Below are positions 11,101 through 21,038 of a stretch of 40,434 nt of DNA, piece after piece. Numbering within the stretch: position 1 is the first letter of the stretch; each line of letters starts with the position of its first letter. The stretch lies in NCBI GenBank assembly GCA_024196135.1, contig JAMQCK010000196.1:1-40434 (forward strand). Reading direction: 5' to 3'. This stretch comes from Pleurotus ostreatus/Saccharomyces cerevisiae fusant. Lineage: Eukaryota; Opisthokonta. Below the pieces are notes generated by a model. It saw only the letters and a program-made list of their open reading frames with translations, was not told the DNA's origin and did not search any database. The position numbers and the translations under genes are program-made.

Positions 11101-12110
11101 TCGAGGCGCGACAGGTACATCGACCGCTCGCGGCGCGACAGTTACGCCCTCCTTACGCTGAGCGATGGGTACGTCCTGGGTGCGCTGCGCGGCGGGTACG
11201 ACCTCAGTTCGCGGCGCGGGAGCGTCATCGGGCTGCGCTGGCACGGCTTCGTCGTCGCGGATATTGACAGCTTCATCGACGGGCCCGTCGGGCGCGGGAT
11301 CCTCATCGGCGACAGTCACATGAGGAGTGGCTTTCGACGCGTCTTCTGGGGCGTCCGCCCGTTCTTCCTCCGAGCTGACGTTCGACGCCTCGAGAGCATG
11401 CTTCGCGTCGACCTCGTCCTCGATATCTGATAGTACTTCTTGTACGCTGTATGTAGCAGTGGTCTTGGAGTTGACAGAAGGGGCAGCAAGGCTGAGAGCG
11501 AACGACCGGCGCTTGCGGCGTATGAACCAAGTTCCGAAAATTACGAAGAGCAGGAATACAGTCGCGGAGATCTTGATCATCTTGAGAGCGATATCAGGTT
11601 CAACGAGAGAAGGAAGCCGAGCGGAGGCATCGAGAGGGAAGCTGGTAGACGAGTCGCCCGTGGAGTTATCAGAGGATACGGATTCAATGGTCGTGTTTTC
11701 AGTCGTGACGAAGGGTGATGCTGATGCGAGAACTGGCGTTGATGTTTCAGAAGCTACGGCACCGAGCTTGCCAGCCGGTTCAGGGTAAGCCGCCTCGTTG
11801 ACTTCAAGAGATGGTCAATAAAGTAAATCGCGAGCCTGAGGTTCAGCACGGCGGTGGCAGGCTCACCATTTGCGGCAACGTTGTCAGTGCCCTCGTTCTC
11901 GTCGTGAGAGGGAGCTGTACTAACGCGCGTCTCGTCTGAAGCGCCATGCGTGCCCAAGAAGGAGGTAAAACCGTCGGCGATGAGTCCCGTCACTTCGTCC
12001 CATTGCTGGTAGGCAACTGCGCCGAGACCGGCAGTTGTGAGCCCCAGCCCAGCGGCAGTGAAGCTTACCGTCCGCAGGCCGGCCTCGAGCAGGTTCTCGT
12101 AGCTGAACAT
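8174..12110 (-). CDS. Membrane-anchored acidic Ala/Pro/Glu-rich protein
   Basis: Predicted exons on the minus strand are 12110-11867, 11801-11046 and 10992-8174, joined in frame to give about 1272 residues. Residues 157-175 (ISATVFLLFVIFGTWFI) form one clear membrane segment followed at once by RRKRR, a stop-transfer signal suggesting the long C-terminal part is cytosolic. A weaker hydrophobic stretch lies near residues 15-35. The rest is low complexity: a Glu/Arg/Gln-rich stretch likely to be helical near residues 460-520, a very acidic Asp/Glu/Ala tract after it, Pro/Ala-rich segments, and a basic Ser-rich tail ending in EPEQR. No domain was recognised; a scaffold or tether is only a guess. 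The start ATG is less than 200 bases from the divergent gene to its right. Confidence 0.65.
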
Positions 12111-12287
12111 AATGGCGGGGTGTGACAAAGGGCGGGGAAGGACGCAAGCGCGCAAGATCTGAATGACGGCGCCTGTTTGCGTGTGCTTGCATCTGTTGGT
12201 CCGACGTCATCAGAATCGACCGCTTCTTGCTTCGTGCCCTCATCTCGCCCAAGGACATAGCCTCCGGCCTCTTCCTCTCGCTAATCA
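11867..12287. promoter_or_regulatory. Short divergent intergenic region
   Basis: The start codon of the acidic membrane protein (minus strand, 12110) faces the plus-strand RNase III-like gene, whose frame is open from 12167 and has its first in-frame ATG at 12287. The two genes must share a compact promoter, or their 5' ends overlap. No TATA box was recognised. The interval given includes the first coding exon of the minus-strand gene. Confidence 0.3.
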
Positions 12288-13512
12288 TGCGCGAGCTCGC
12301 GCTCCGCGCTGGAGTTCTACCGCCCCTCAATAGCGCCATCGAGCTACGCATTGTGGACGCCGTATTGCTGGCTGCCAAACGCGGCTGCCTCATCGACTTC
12401 TCCACACTTCCTTGCAACGGCAATCCTCCATCAACCGATGACGACTGGAAGACCTTGATATTTAAAGGGCACGGAACCCTCGCTCTGAACTGCGCGATGT
12501 TAATAGCCTCTCTCGACGCCCATCTTCCGGGCAACGTTGCCGATGTACGTGTCGCAGTCCATCCTTCGCATGTTTTAACATGGTCTGTAGTTGATTCAAG
12601 ACTGCATCTTCAAGCCCGAAGTACTTGCGGCCCTTCTTGGAGACTCTCAAGACGGGCACATTATTCGCAATCATTCGCCCTCCTTTCAGAGCGACGGTGA
12701 CCTCGATCGGGCCAAGGCTCAAGCCGTCTGCGCTTACGTCGGTTCCATCTACACGCAGGACCGGAAGCATGCAGCGAAAGTTGCCAGGGACATTCTCGAA
12801 CCGCTCGTAATGCAGGCGAAGCAAGAATGCCGCACTGGTGAATTCATCGACGCGCTGCGAGCCGCGTCGCAACGCACGGATCCGGCCTTCAAACTTGGTC
12901 AGTGTCTTCCTGTGCGTAACGCATACCCAACCTCACAACATTTTAGGTCGCTCTTTCTTCGAGGCCGCCATGTCAGTGCCCCAACCCTTCCAGGTAGCCG
13001 ACCCCTCGAAGGACAAACACTTCCACGATACCGAACTCCCACCTCTGCCCGACTCTACGTCAGCCGAGCACGAATATGCTCAACCAGCCATCAACTCTGC
13101 GCCTCTCGATTCCTCTGCTCCTGTCGCCGTCTCTGCCTCTGGCCTCTTGCCTGCCTCCGATATTCAGACCTCCGTCGCCGATAACCAGTCCCCTGTCTAC
13201 GTCACCCAGGACTCCGCCTCCGCTGTCTCGTCTTCTGCCGAACTCTCGACTCCCGCTCCGGCTCCGCGCTCTCCTAGCCCTGCCTTCCTCCCGAGTACCT
13301 CCTACCTCGCCGAGCACCCTCAATTCGTGCGCCCCGGCAACAGCTCCGACTCCGCTCTACCTCGCCAAGCTACGAAGCGCAAGGCCGTTGACGATGGGAG
13401 CAAACTCAACGATGATGGACCCCAGCGTGGCGGTTATGGTGCCGGCGCCAACGAGGGCAAGGGCAAGGGAGCACGCACGCGCCAGAAGCGCGCTCGGGCG
13501 CACGCTGGCTAG
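12167..13512 (+). CDS. RNase III-like domain protein, degenerate signature
   Basis: Predicted exons: up to 12546 (ending NVAD), 12593-12898 and 12948-13512. The body joins in phase after removing a 46-nt intron and a 49-nt intron. An open frame starts at 12167 with no ATG; the first in-frame ATG is at 12287, and an ATG at 12163 is one base out of frame, so the start is unresolved. The middle reads FKGHGTLALNCAMLIASLDA, then KPEVLAALLGDSQ and AKAQAVCAYVGSIYTQD, followed by ARDILEPLV. This resembles the helical RNase III fold, but the acidic residues of the ExxGD catalytic signature are not present at FKGHGT. The C-terminal 190 residues are Ser/Pro-rich and end in a basic KGKGARTRQKRARA stretch. 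Family call is tentative. Confidence 0.45.
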
Positions 13513-13604
13513 ACGTACTCGGGAGCTTGCTGGTAAGGCGTGCATGTGCACATATGCCTGCGGGTGGATCATTGTTTGCAAGTTGGCCTGTGGATTGATT
13601 GGAC

Positions 13605-13870
13605 TCTAGCTTCGGTTGTCTGCATTCTCCTTCTGGCTTCTGCACTCTGGCCCCTTCTCTTTGGCTTTTGCGTACTACTTGGGATCTATACTCTGGCTTC
13701 TGTACTCTCGTCTCGGGTCTTGTACTCGTCTTGGGCTCTGTGTTCGTCTCCGGGTGTACACTCTGACTTCTGTACATTGGCTTCTGTATTCGTCTTGGAT
13801 TCTGTGTTCTGTGTTCATCTTGGGTTCTGTACGAGTCTTGGGTTCTTCCGCCATCTTCGTTCACGTACTC
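13605..13870. repeat. Degenerate CTGGCTTCTGTACTC-type repeat tract
   Basis: The words CTGGCTTCTG, TTGGCTTCTG, GACTTCTGTAC, CTCGTCTTGG and TGGGTTCTGT recur about every 15-30 bases. This gives a pyrimidine-rich tract with no fixed period. Read on the minus strand it looks like repeated RTQN and KPEYRSQ words, but no start codon or family supports coding. It lies in the presumed 3' region of the RNase III-like gene. Confidence 0.5.
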
Positions 13871-14256
13871 GTCTTGTCTGTCGGAGTATTCCTGGCTGCG
13901 AAACCTTGTACTATATAATATTTTGATGACTGGGGAAATGCACTGCATCTTTGCATTTCGACGACGGCTTCGTGCGAGTAGCCCGAATTCAGTGTGACTG
14001 GAAAGTGAAAACTGTTGGTCTGTCGAGTCGAAGGATCGTCATTGAACAGAAGAGGGCTCATAATCGCCAGCGCCGCTGACGCATCTGGGGCTTGATGTGG
14101 TGAATCAGTCGACTGACGAGGGGAGCGGCGCATATATGCAGGTCTCTAACTTTCTTCGTCCTCAAGAAGGCTCGACGAGATAGTTCATAGTCGAGCGCAA
14201 TCGTCGACAGTGATGCAGCCCGAGGTCTTCGATGCAGCATCAGTCGAAGAGCAAGG

Positions 14257-14403
14257 GAAGAGGTGGGGAACGGCGATACGTGAAGAGGTCGTAGACGACG
14301 ATACGTAAAGAGGTCGTATACGACGATATGCAAAGAGGTCGTGGACAGAGATGCGAGAAGAGGTAGACGACGATACGTGAAGAGGTTTGTGGACGACAAT
14401 ACG
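14257..14403. repeat. 25-nt minisatellite, six copies
   Basis: The unit is close to GAAGAGGTCGTAGACGACGA followed by TACGT. Six copies run head to tail with point differences; one copy is 3 bases shorter. No reading frame in it is supported as coding. Confidence 0.7.
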
Positions 14404-14582
14404 CCTGTATCTGACGACGGAGTGGGTAGCACGAAAAGTGCAGTTCGGGAGGTCTACGAGATCAGGTCGCGAGCAGTAGTCTCGTTAGCTAGCAAGCAAG
14501 AGGAACAGTGCGCGGTGGAGAGACCGGCGCGTTGGTGCGCCCGCTTCGCAAAGCCGAGGCAGCCAAGCTGAAGCGGAAACGA

Positions 14583-14640
14583 GGGCAGACATGGTAGCTG
14601 GCGCGAGGGCAGACACGGTGGCTGACGCGAGGAAGGATGT
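14583..14640. repeat. Two-copy 28-nt direct repeat
   Basis: GAGGGCAGACAYGGTRGCTG followed by RCGCGAGG is present twice in succession. No coding role was seen. Confidence 0.5.
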
Positions 14641-14956
14641 GAACTCAAGGAAGAGAGCGGCAATAGAGCTTCGCACGAGTCCGACAAGGAGTTCCTTCAC
14701 CCGGATTCGACGAGTGGCCTCCAAAGTGATGCAGGATCCTGCGCGACGCGCATGGAAGGAGTACAAGGATGCACCGGAGCATATATTGGATTCGTGTTGC
14801 TATCCATCCCACATCGCCGTCCATTTACAACCATATTGTGCGCGCCTGAGCTCTATAAATCAAGTATCCGACAGCACAGTCCGTGAGCGTCAGAGTACAG
14901 CGTCCGAGAGTATCCACAACCGCCCGTCCAGTGATAGTCCAGTCCAGTCCAGTCCG

Positions 14957-16048
14957 CTATGAAGCCTCGTAGAAGTCCTTCCTAGCGGCGACAAGTTCCT
15001 CGTAGGTCGTGTCCAAGCTAAACATCTGCAGCAGAGACCGGTGGAGGCCAATTGTCCAGTCGTTGTCAACCTCAACAGCCGTCTGCTTGCAAGTGTCGCA
15101 TCGCCCCACCTGCGCAACCAGCTCCCCGCTCAGCGGCTCCAGCCCCAGCAGCGCGGGCTCGCTCCGGAGCTGTGCGAACAGGGCTTTGCGCATCGGCGTG
15201 CAGCGCGCGGCGTCCGTGCACGCGTGCGGCGGGAACGGGAGCATCGTGTGCATGTTGACGCGGTGGTTGACGAGGTTCTGCGCGTAGGCGGCGCCCTTGA
15301 ACCAGCCGTCGCCGAGGTGCTTGAGGAAGAAGAACGGCAGGTCGACGGTGTCGGCGCGCCCGCGGCCGGGGAGGTGGAGCGGCACGATGATGTTGGTAAT
15401 GGCGGAGAGGCGCGCGAGCCAGTCGAGGAGGACGGGGCGCATCCAGTCCGCGCGGATGAGGTCGAGGAGCATGGCGAGCTCGAGGGCGTTGGGGAGGAGG
15501 GCGGCGTCGGCTGGGGGGCGGGCGATGAACGGGCTGGCGCAGTGCATGGACCAGGAGCGGAAGGGGGCGAGAGTGCGCTCGAGATTCCAGAGGACTAGTC
15601 GCAGGATCTTTTTGTCGTCGATAGTGCCAGCGACCCAGCCGATAGAGAGGAGGTTCTCGAAGAGCAGACTAGCGAAGTACGAGCGCAGCTGGTCATCGGG
15701 ACTGCAATGGATGTCAGAGAGGGGGCTCGCCGTCGACTGTTTTGACGAGACCACGCACCGGGAGCACGCAGCCTTGTAGGCGTCGATCTGCGCGTTGCTG
15801 ACCTCCAGGGTGAGAACTACGCGTCCGTGACGCGATAGTGTGCCGTGCTGTATACCGTAGTGGAAGAGTGACGCGTGCGCGGTTCGACATGCCCAGTCGG
15901 AAGTGGAAGATGAGGTGATGATCGTAATCGACGCGTTGGGATTCCCTCGATACAGTCGATCAAAGAGAGTCGACCCCCACCATGCAGACTCTTGTTGGCA
16001 GGGCTCCGGCGGATCGGCATCAATAGGAGGTTCTTCGGTTTCGAGCAT
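14957..16048 (-). CDS. Uncharacterised basidiomycete protein, intact copy
   Basis: The frame is open from the ATG at 16048 to the stop at 14957 (363 codons). Further upstream the frame stays open but has no ATG, so this start is preferred. A 57-nt segment at 15702-15758 has intron borders (GTGCGT and TTGCAG), no stop codon and a length divisible by three; splicing would give 344 residues. Visible features: SITIITSSSTSDW near the N-terminus, AQIDAYKAACSR, an aliphatic helical middle (ALELAMLLDLIRADWMRPVL), and CDTCK near the C-terminus. The cysteine-bearing end loosely resembles the ends of basidiomycete BTB-like proteins, but no BTB domain is visible. The gene lies 0.9 kb from the F-box-like copy 2 and has a decayed relative at 4.4-5.3 kb. 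Confidence 0.55.
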   Translation of the reverse strand: MLETEEPPIDADPPEPCQQESAWWGSTLFDRLYRGNPNASITIITSSSTSDWACRTAHASLFHYGIQHGTLSRHGRVVLTLEVSNAQIDAYKAACSRCVVSSKQSTASPLSDIHCSPDDQLRSYFASLLFENLLSIGWVAGTIDDKKILRLVLWNLERTLAPFRSWSMHCASPFIARPPADAALLPNALELAMLLDLIRADWMRPVLLDWLARLSAITNIIVPLHLPGRGRADTVDLPFFFLKHLGDGWFKGAAYAQNLVNHRVNMHTMLPFPPHACTDAARCTPMRKALFAQLRSEPALLGLEPLSGELVAQVGRCDTCKQTAVEVDNDWTIGLHRSLLQMFSLDTTYEELVAARKDFYEAS

Positions 16049-16965
16049 GCCTGAGACGAGGATCCCGAGAAGGCGAGCTCCTGAGGCTGGTGGCACCGTC
16101 GGCGGACGAGACAATGGATGAAGGAGGAAAGAGGAAGGATAAACATTACCACGGGACTGGATATCGACAGAGGCATCGCGACCACGTGATGAGCCGTCGT
16201 GCGCACTTTTGACTTCGAGCCTTCACCGCCTCCCTCCCACTGCCAAGCACCAGCAGTGCGATAAGACCTAGTAGGGCCACAGTCAATGATAGGGACCAGT
16301 ACAGGAATCTTCGACCCGCAGATCTATCCCATTTCTCGCGAGCCGAGCGTGCATGGTTCCTAATTTTGTTGCCCTACCGGTACCTCCGGCGCCTGGGTGC
16401 GCCATATTGTAGCCTGTGCCGCACCACTGATGACACTTGGACCACTCCCTGCGCAGGAGGGTGTTGCGCCTTTTCTGAGATCCCAAACGGTCATGTTTCG
16501 TTTCTGTCCCGAGAGTCTGTTGTGGTAGTCGCACGACGAAAATAGATGCTTATTACTGCAGTTCACTGTGGACGATGGAGAGCGTAAGATAGCTAGACAG
16601 GCGACGGATGAGAAAGACATTGCCAGCGAGCGATCACTCTACAGTGGAGGCAGCAGACGCGTCAAGACAAGGACGAAGGTATCGCACGAGCAAGTAAGTT
16701 CGAAGAGGGGCGGTCGGTATCGCAAGTAGATGAGTTGGCTGGTCGAAAAGGACGAGAGTTATCAAGAGGTATCGCAGGTAGACGAGGTAATCGGAGAAGC
16801 TTATGGAGCGACGATGCAGAGTTTCATTGGTTTGGCGGCAGGCAATCAGACGATCCGAGGCGCCGGCGAGAGTCCATAGAGGCAATAGCAGGAATAGTTA
16901 GATTGTAGAGACCAATCTGCAGAGCGCAGCAGAGGGCGAGTCCGATGTCCGAGTCCTTCAAGCCT
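16049..16965. other. Intergenic sequence with short GGTATCGC repeats
   Basis: No gene was assigned. The word GGTATCGCA recurs near 16678, 16718 and 16770, followed by GTAGAYGAG in two of them. The interval lies between two minus-strand genes and should contain the promoter of the 14957-16048 gene and the 3' UTR of the F-box-like gene. Confidence 0.4.
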
Positions 16966-18337
16966 TCAGTCGAATGGCAGCCTCCGAAGGCAAGCCGAAG
17001 TAGGGCGCATTTCCGAGCTGGAGTACCAACGGTGTTCTTGCCCGGGGTTGACGACACCGTGACTAGAATGCCGTGAGGATGCAAGCGGACGTGGGATGCA
17101 GCCACACGACGTACAAGACGCGGTTGTGCGCAATGAGCCCCAGCGCCGTGTATACCTCCCTCTTCCTCGCACGCTCGGCAAGCGGACGGGCCGCACAGGC
17201 GGGGCAGGTCGTATAGATGCCCAGCTGCGGCACCGGCTCTTCGTAAGGCTCGCGGTCTAGGCTTCGCAGCAGAAGGGGCATGTGGCTGACGAGCTTTCGT
17301 CAAGGCTGAACGACGAGGGACAAGCAAGGACATACTTTTTCCGATAGTGACCTTCCAGGACAGCAGCGGGCACCGTGTTGAGATCGAAGTAGGCCCGCTT
17401 CTGGTGTTTGGTGGGTAGAGAGTTGACGGCCTTGCGAAAGTCGTCGGGGTTGGGCTGACAGATAGGGCACAAGACGTGATCGGAGTGGAAGTACTGGAAG
17501 CCTTGCGGGACCCGGCTGATGTCGCATAGTGAGATGAGACCAAGTTCTCGTTCGATGGTCCAAACGTTGGTCTTCCACGCTGGGGACAGACAGATCAGCA
17601 CGGTCGTGATAAGATGGCCAGAATGCGGCAACGCACTGAGGGCGTCGACGACCCGAAGATCCCTCCTGAAAGCCTCGAAGATGCGATAGAATGTGGGAGA
17701 GCGCAGGTAGTTTCTGAAAAGCTGCTCGCTGACGTGCTCGATGGACAATGCACCGCCGATGAACTTCTTCAAGCTGCCGAGCGAGAGTCAGCACCGCGTG
17801 AGGACTCGGACGAGATGAAGACATACGCAGTGATGTTTAAGGAGTTGCATTGGTGCCATTTCTTGCTGTAAGATGCAACCACGGCGGCAGGGAGTTCCAC
17901 CGCTGCGTCCAGCTGAGAGCGATCGTCAGCCTGGACAACGTCGCTTGAATCACCAACGCACCGGTCCGACAAAGCAGCGGCTCGCCCACGCCCACTCCGT
18001 GCGACCCGAGGGAGGTGAAGGGGTGCAGTCCACGTTCGCTCGCGCCTGGCGCCAGAGCGAGGGCGTGCTGTCCAGCATCGCCTTGAAGGTCCTGCACGTC
18101 AGCCGCACCGCTAGGAGATCCGCCGGACTCGCGCGTCCAAAGATCTATCGCGTGCTCGTCAGACACGGCAACAGAACTACCAAGAGACTGGGGGGTGGAA
18201 GTGCTCACCAGGAGGTGACTCTCGCGAGAGAGGTCTGTCATTCGGATTGTACGGGCTGGAGCAGAACGCCCTGGATCGTCCTCGGCTCGCTCGGCCCACA
18301 GCCTTTCCTGCTCGCGTCTGTATGTGTGGAAGATCAT
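16966..18337 (-). CDS. F-box-like protein with two CxxC pairs, copy 2
   Basis: Predicted exons on the minus strand: 18337-18209, 18144-17962, 17912-17827, 17773-17637, 17579-17336, 17285-17115 and 17062-16966, giving 348 residues. The N-terminal part reads SHLL then IFGRASPADLLAVRLTCRTF and TPSLW, an F-box-like pattern. The C-terminal half has CPICQP and TCPACAARP, matching the CxxC pairs of the gene at 2345-3709. Every intron lies at the same place and phase as in that paralog, and exons 3 and 5 have identical lengths. The last intron is 52 nt here, so its removal is needed to keep the frame, which supports the intron in both copies. An in-frame ATG at 18502 would add 55 residues but has no counterpart in copy 1. 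Role as an SCF adaptor is inference. Confidence 0.72.
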
Positions 18338-18639
18338 GCCGAAGAGGAGGTGGAGGGTGGATAGGTATCGCTGATGGAGGTCGGGGGAAAGAGACAAGAG
18401 GCAAGATCGTGATGATCGGTACGCGACGACCCTGCATCCTCGACGCCGGAGTACATGGTCTTGGATTCGTGCTCTCAACCATCCTTGTTCAGATAAATCC
18501 ATGATAATAATGTCAAGGACATAGGCTATCTATACATGCGAAGCGATAACAACTACAATGCAGGCTCTAGCTCAGACGATGCTCCGCATGATGGCATCGT
18601 CAGAAGGCAAGGTGGTCGAAAGGACGATCCCGAAACGAA

Positions 18640-19560
18640 GTCTACTCGCGCCCTAGAAGGGCGAGATGACCGGTGCAAGAGCGCACCCAATCCAAAACCC
18701 ATCGCGCCGCCCGCGCTTCGCATGACCTGTTTCCAGTGGCGAAGATACGACGCGCCCGACGCAGATGGTGTGAATCGCCGCTCGTACGCCCAAGGTCGCA
18801 GCCGAATGTCGTCCGCACGTCGAAGGGGAGGAGATACAGATCGGGGTCGATTCGCGCCTTGAGGGCACGATGACCGGCGCGTGGGGCGCCCGATCCACAG
18901 CTCACAGCGGCATCCGTGCTTTGCATGACCCGTTTCCGGTGGCAAAGATGCGACGAGCCCGCGGCGCATGAGCGTGGATCCCGCCTGTATTCCTGTGTCG
19001 TAGTCGGAGCCGGAGTCGCCTGTCGTAGTCGGAGGACGGCGCGAAGCGAGGTCTAAGTCGCGTCTTCGGAGGCGATGACCGGCGCGGGAGGCGCCCGACT
19101 CACACCTACGGCGGCGTCTGCTGCTTGCATGACCCATCGCTGGTGGCAGAGCAGGATAAGCCCGGGGCCGTGAGTGTGAGCCTCGCTCGTGTTCCTCGAG
19201 TCGTCGTCGGTGTCGTTGCCCCAGGCGAAGTCGTCCGTCGTCCATGTCGGGGTCGATGGGGCTGTCGATGGGTCGGGGCTGCGATTGAGCGCGCCGAAGC
19301 GCCCGAGGGAGCGAGCGGTGGAGGGTAGTTAGTACATGAATTGTTGCGGATGAAGAAGAGCGCGCACCTTGCCTCGAGTGAGGCAGCACACGCCGCGTCG
19401 ATGTAGTCCGTCTGCTGTTCGTCAAATCCGAAAGGCGGTAGGAGCCGAAGTCGTCCGTCGAAGGGGAGGAGGTACAATTCGAGGTCTATTCGCGCCTTGA
19501 GGGCACGATGACCGGCGCGGGAGGCGCCCAATCCACATCTCATGGCAGCGTCCACACCTC
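18640..19560 (-). repeat. Tandem-unit locus 2 (four or five units of about 205-215 bp)
   Basis: The core GATGACCGGCGCGGGAGGCG recurs, with changes, starting at 18665, 18869, 19074 and 19507. The spacings are 204, 205 and 433, so one unit between the last two is missing or diverged. Each core is followed by a block containing GCATGACC and TGGTGGCA or close variants. On the minus strand one reading gives ASRAGHRALKARIDLELYLL and a similar string in another unit, but the frame is not preserved through all units. The TTGAGGGC...GGCGCGRGAGGCRCCC core is shared with the array at 5.9-6.7 kb. Coding status is unresolved. Confidence 0.55.
19228..19262 (-). repeat. Internal copy of the array start module
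   Basis: GTCGTCCGTCGTCCATGTCG is present here and near 6703, with a close variant near 19675. In each case an ATG on the minus strand (19245, 6719, 19691) is followed by codons for MDDGRLR or MDGYRLR. The copy here is internal to locus 2, suggesting that locus 2 itself contains two head-to-tail copies of a larger unit. Confidence 0.45.
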
Positions 19561-19691
19561 GGAAACTACACCTGTCACCAGTCGCGAGCAACATGCGCAC
19601 CCGCTGCCAATGGGTTGTGAATCCCGCTCGCGTTCCTCAAGTCGCTGTCGGTGTCGCCGCCCCGCTGAAGTCGAAGTCGATAGCCGTCCAT

Positions 19692-20370
19692 GTCGGTGTC
19701 GATGGGGGGATGGGTTGAAGATGGGGACTTCCTGCCCTTGGCCCTCAGCTTATATACTTTTTTGTGAGCTGCTGTGCAGATGTATGTCGCAATCGCTCGA
19801 GGATATGATTGGGAGGGGGAGGTCCGAAGGGTCTGAGATGTTTTGATGTTTGAGCGGAATGTATGCGGAAGCATTGGCGATCACGCACCTCCGCCGTCCA
19901 GCGTTCGCTTGGGGTTCTCTGTACGCCTCGCTATCCAGGTACTGCTGATCCACGCTTGCCGTGGTTGAGGTTGTCGTGAGAGAGGAGAGTGTGTAAGCGG
20001 CGAAGACATGATGGTCGTGGGAGACAACGAGCAGGATTTGTGGCGCGCTTTGATCGCTGCAGCGAGCACTAATCAGAAATCCCTGCTCCGTTCTCCTTCC
20101 TCCCCCTTCATCAGCGGACCTCATACACCTTCTGAATACATAACTCATGCTCCTGATCCACTCGCATAAACCTTTCAGTGGCTGGAGCACGACCTCAGGT
20201 GCGTAACGAGCGCGGACTACGCGACTGCGAGTGCCCAGCTTCGACCTCAATGGCGGCAACGAGGACGGCGTCTGCGCTCTAGCTCGATGAAACTTCTTCC
20301 GTCTCTGCCTCCGCACCTAGATTGGTATACTTCTAGACTCATCCCTGGCCGCTAGAAGTGTACGCTTTCC
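19692..20370 (-). promoter_or_regulatory. Promoter-like upstream module of tandem-unit locus 2
   Basis: A TTATATA box at about 19750 lies some 60 bases upstream of the ATG at 19691 (minus-strand sense), the same arrangement as at locus 1. Further upstream, blocks shared in order with 6930-7440 include a GTGCGTGATCGCC donor-like word, GGAGACAACGAGC, CTGCTCCGTTCTCCTTCC and TAGAAGTGTACG. Upstream exons may be present; none could be fixed. Confidence 0.4.
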
Positions 20371-21038
20371 GATTCTACGACCCGACCGACGCACATTCGC
20401 AGGAATACGGTGCAAGCAAGATCCTCCGCCGGTTGTGCGCGAGAATGGTCGCCCGATATACCCATCGCGTCAGACATGAGGCCTCGACTATGCCACTATC
20501 ACCTCTCAAGCCTTCCCAGGTCTATCGCATAACCCACGGACAAGCGCATGCCCCACGATCCCGGTGTTTTGCAGTGCAGCACTCTGCTCGGGCAAATTTT
20601 CCCAACAAGGAGCTCGGTCGATGTTCCCTCTGCGCCCCCCTCCCCAGCTCGCTTGGTCCCAATCCTCTCCCGCCGCCTCTGACGAATCCCCCTCGCGTTC
20701 TCACCTTCGATCGCACACTCTTGGGATCGCTCGCGCGGCCGGGCCCCATCCGGATGCCGGGCCGAGAGCCATGCATGTTGCCACGCGGACGCGCACGCGG
20801 CGACCACGAGGAGCACCTACAGCCGCGGGACCCATATGGACCCGCCTTTGCTCAATCGTCCCGAACGAACTGTTTTTATGCTTGGGAACGCGGGGCAAAT
20901 CATATAGACGCGCTGGGACGAGTATTTCACCTTGGCGGGGTCCGACTTCTTGCGTACATGCAGTCTGTGCTCGGGGACAGCGCGTGTGCGCAGTGCAATA
21001 CTCAAGATACGGCAGAACGCCGAACGCGCACCGACCTC
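20371..21038. other. Region with long open frame but no supported gene
   Basis: A plus-strand frame is open from 20358 to 21254. Its last 110 bases are antisense to the terminal exon of the signal peptidase subunit gene, so at least its end is not real. The segment near 20870-21010 reads like protein (GRVFHLGGVRLLAYMQSVLG then CAQC) but no family is recognised. On the minus strand a short piece (VYMICPAF) recalls the CxxC exon of the F-box-like pair, too briefly to call a third copy. Confidence 0.25.

Larger units (their letters stand above)
13513..14956. other. Intergenic sequence with several degenerate tandem repeats
   Basis: No gene was assigned. It contains a degenerate pyrimidine-rich repeat tract (13605-13870), a 25-nt minisatellite (14257-14403) and a two-copy 28-nt repeat (14583-14640). 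The convergent gene ends at 13512 (+) and 14957 (-) place both 3' UTRs here. Confidence 0.5.

Noticed and set aside
14150..14460. CRISPR-like array
   Set aside because: The repeats are contiguous and degenerate, without unique spacers, and the window is eukaryotic; it is a minisatellite.
17041..17125. Frameshift near the 3' end of F-box-like copy 2
   Set aside because: The apparent shift relative to copy 1 disappears once a shared final intron (52 nt here, 51 nt in copy 1) is removed.
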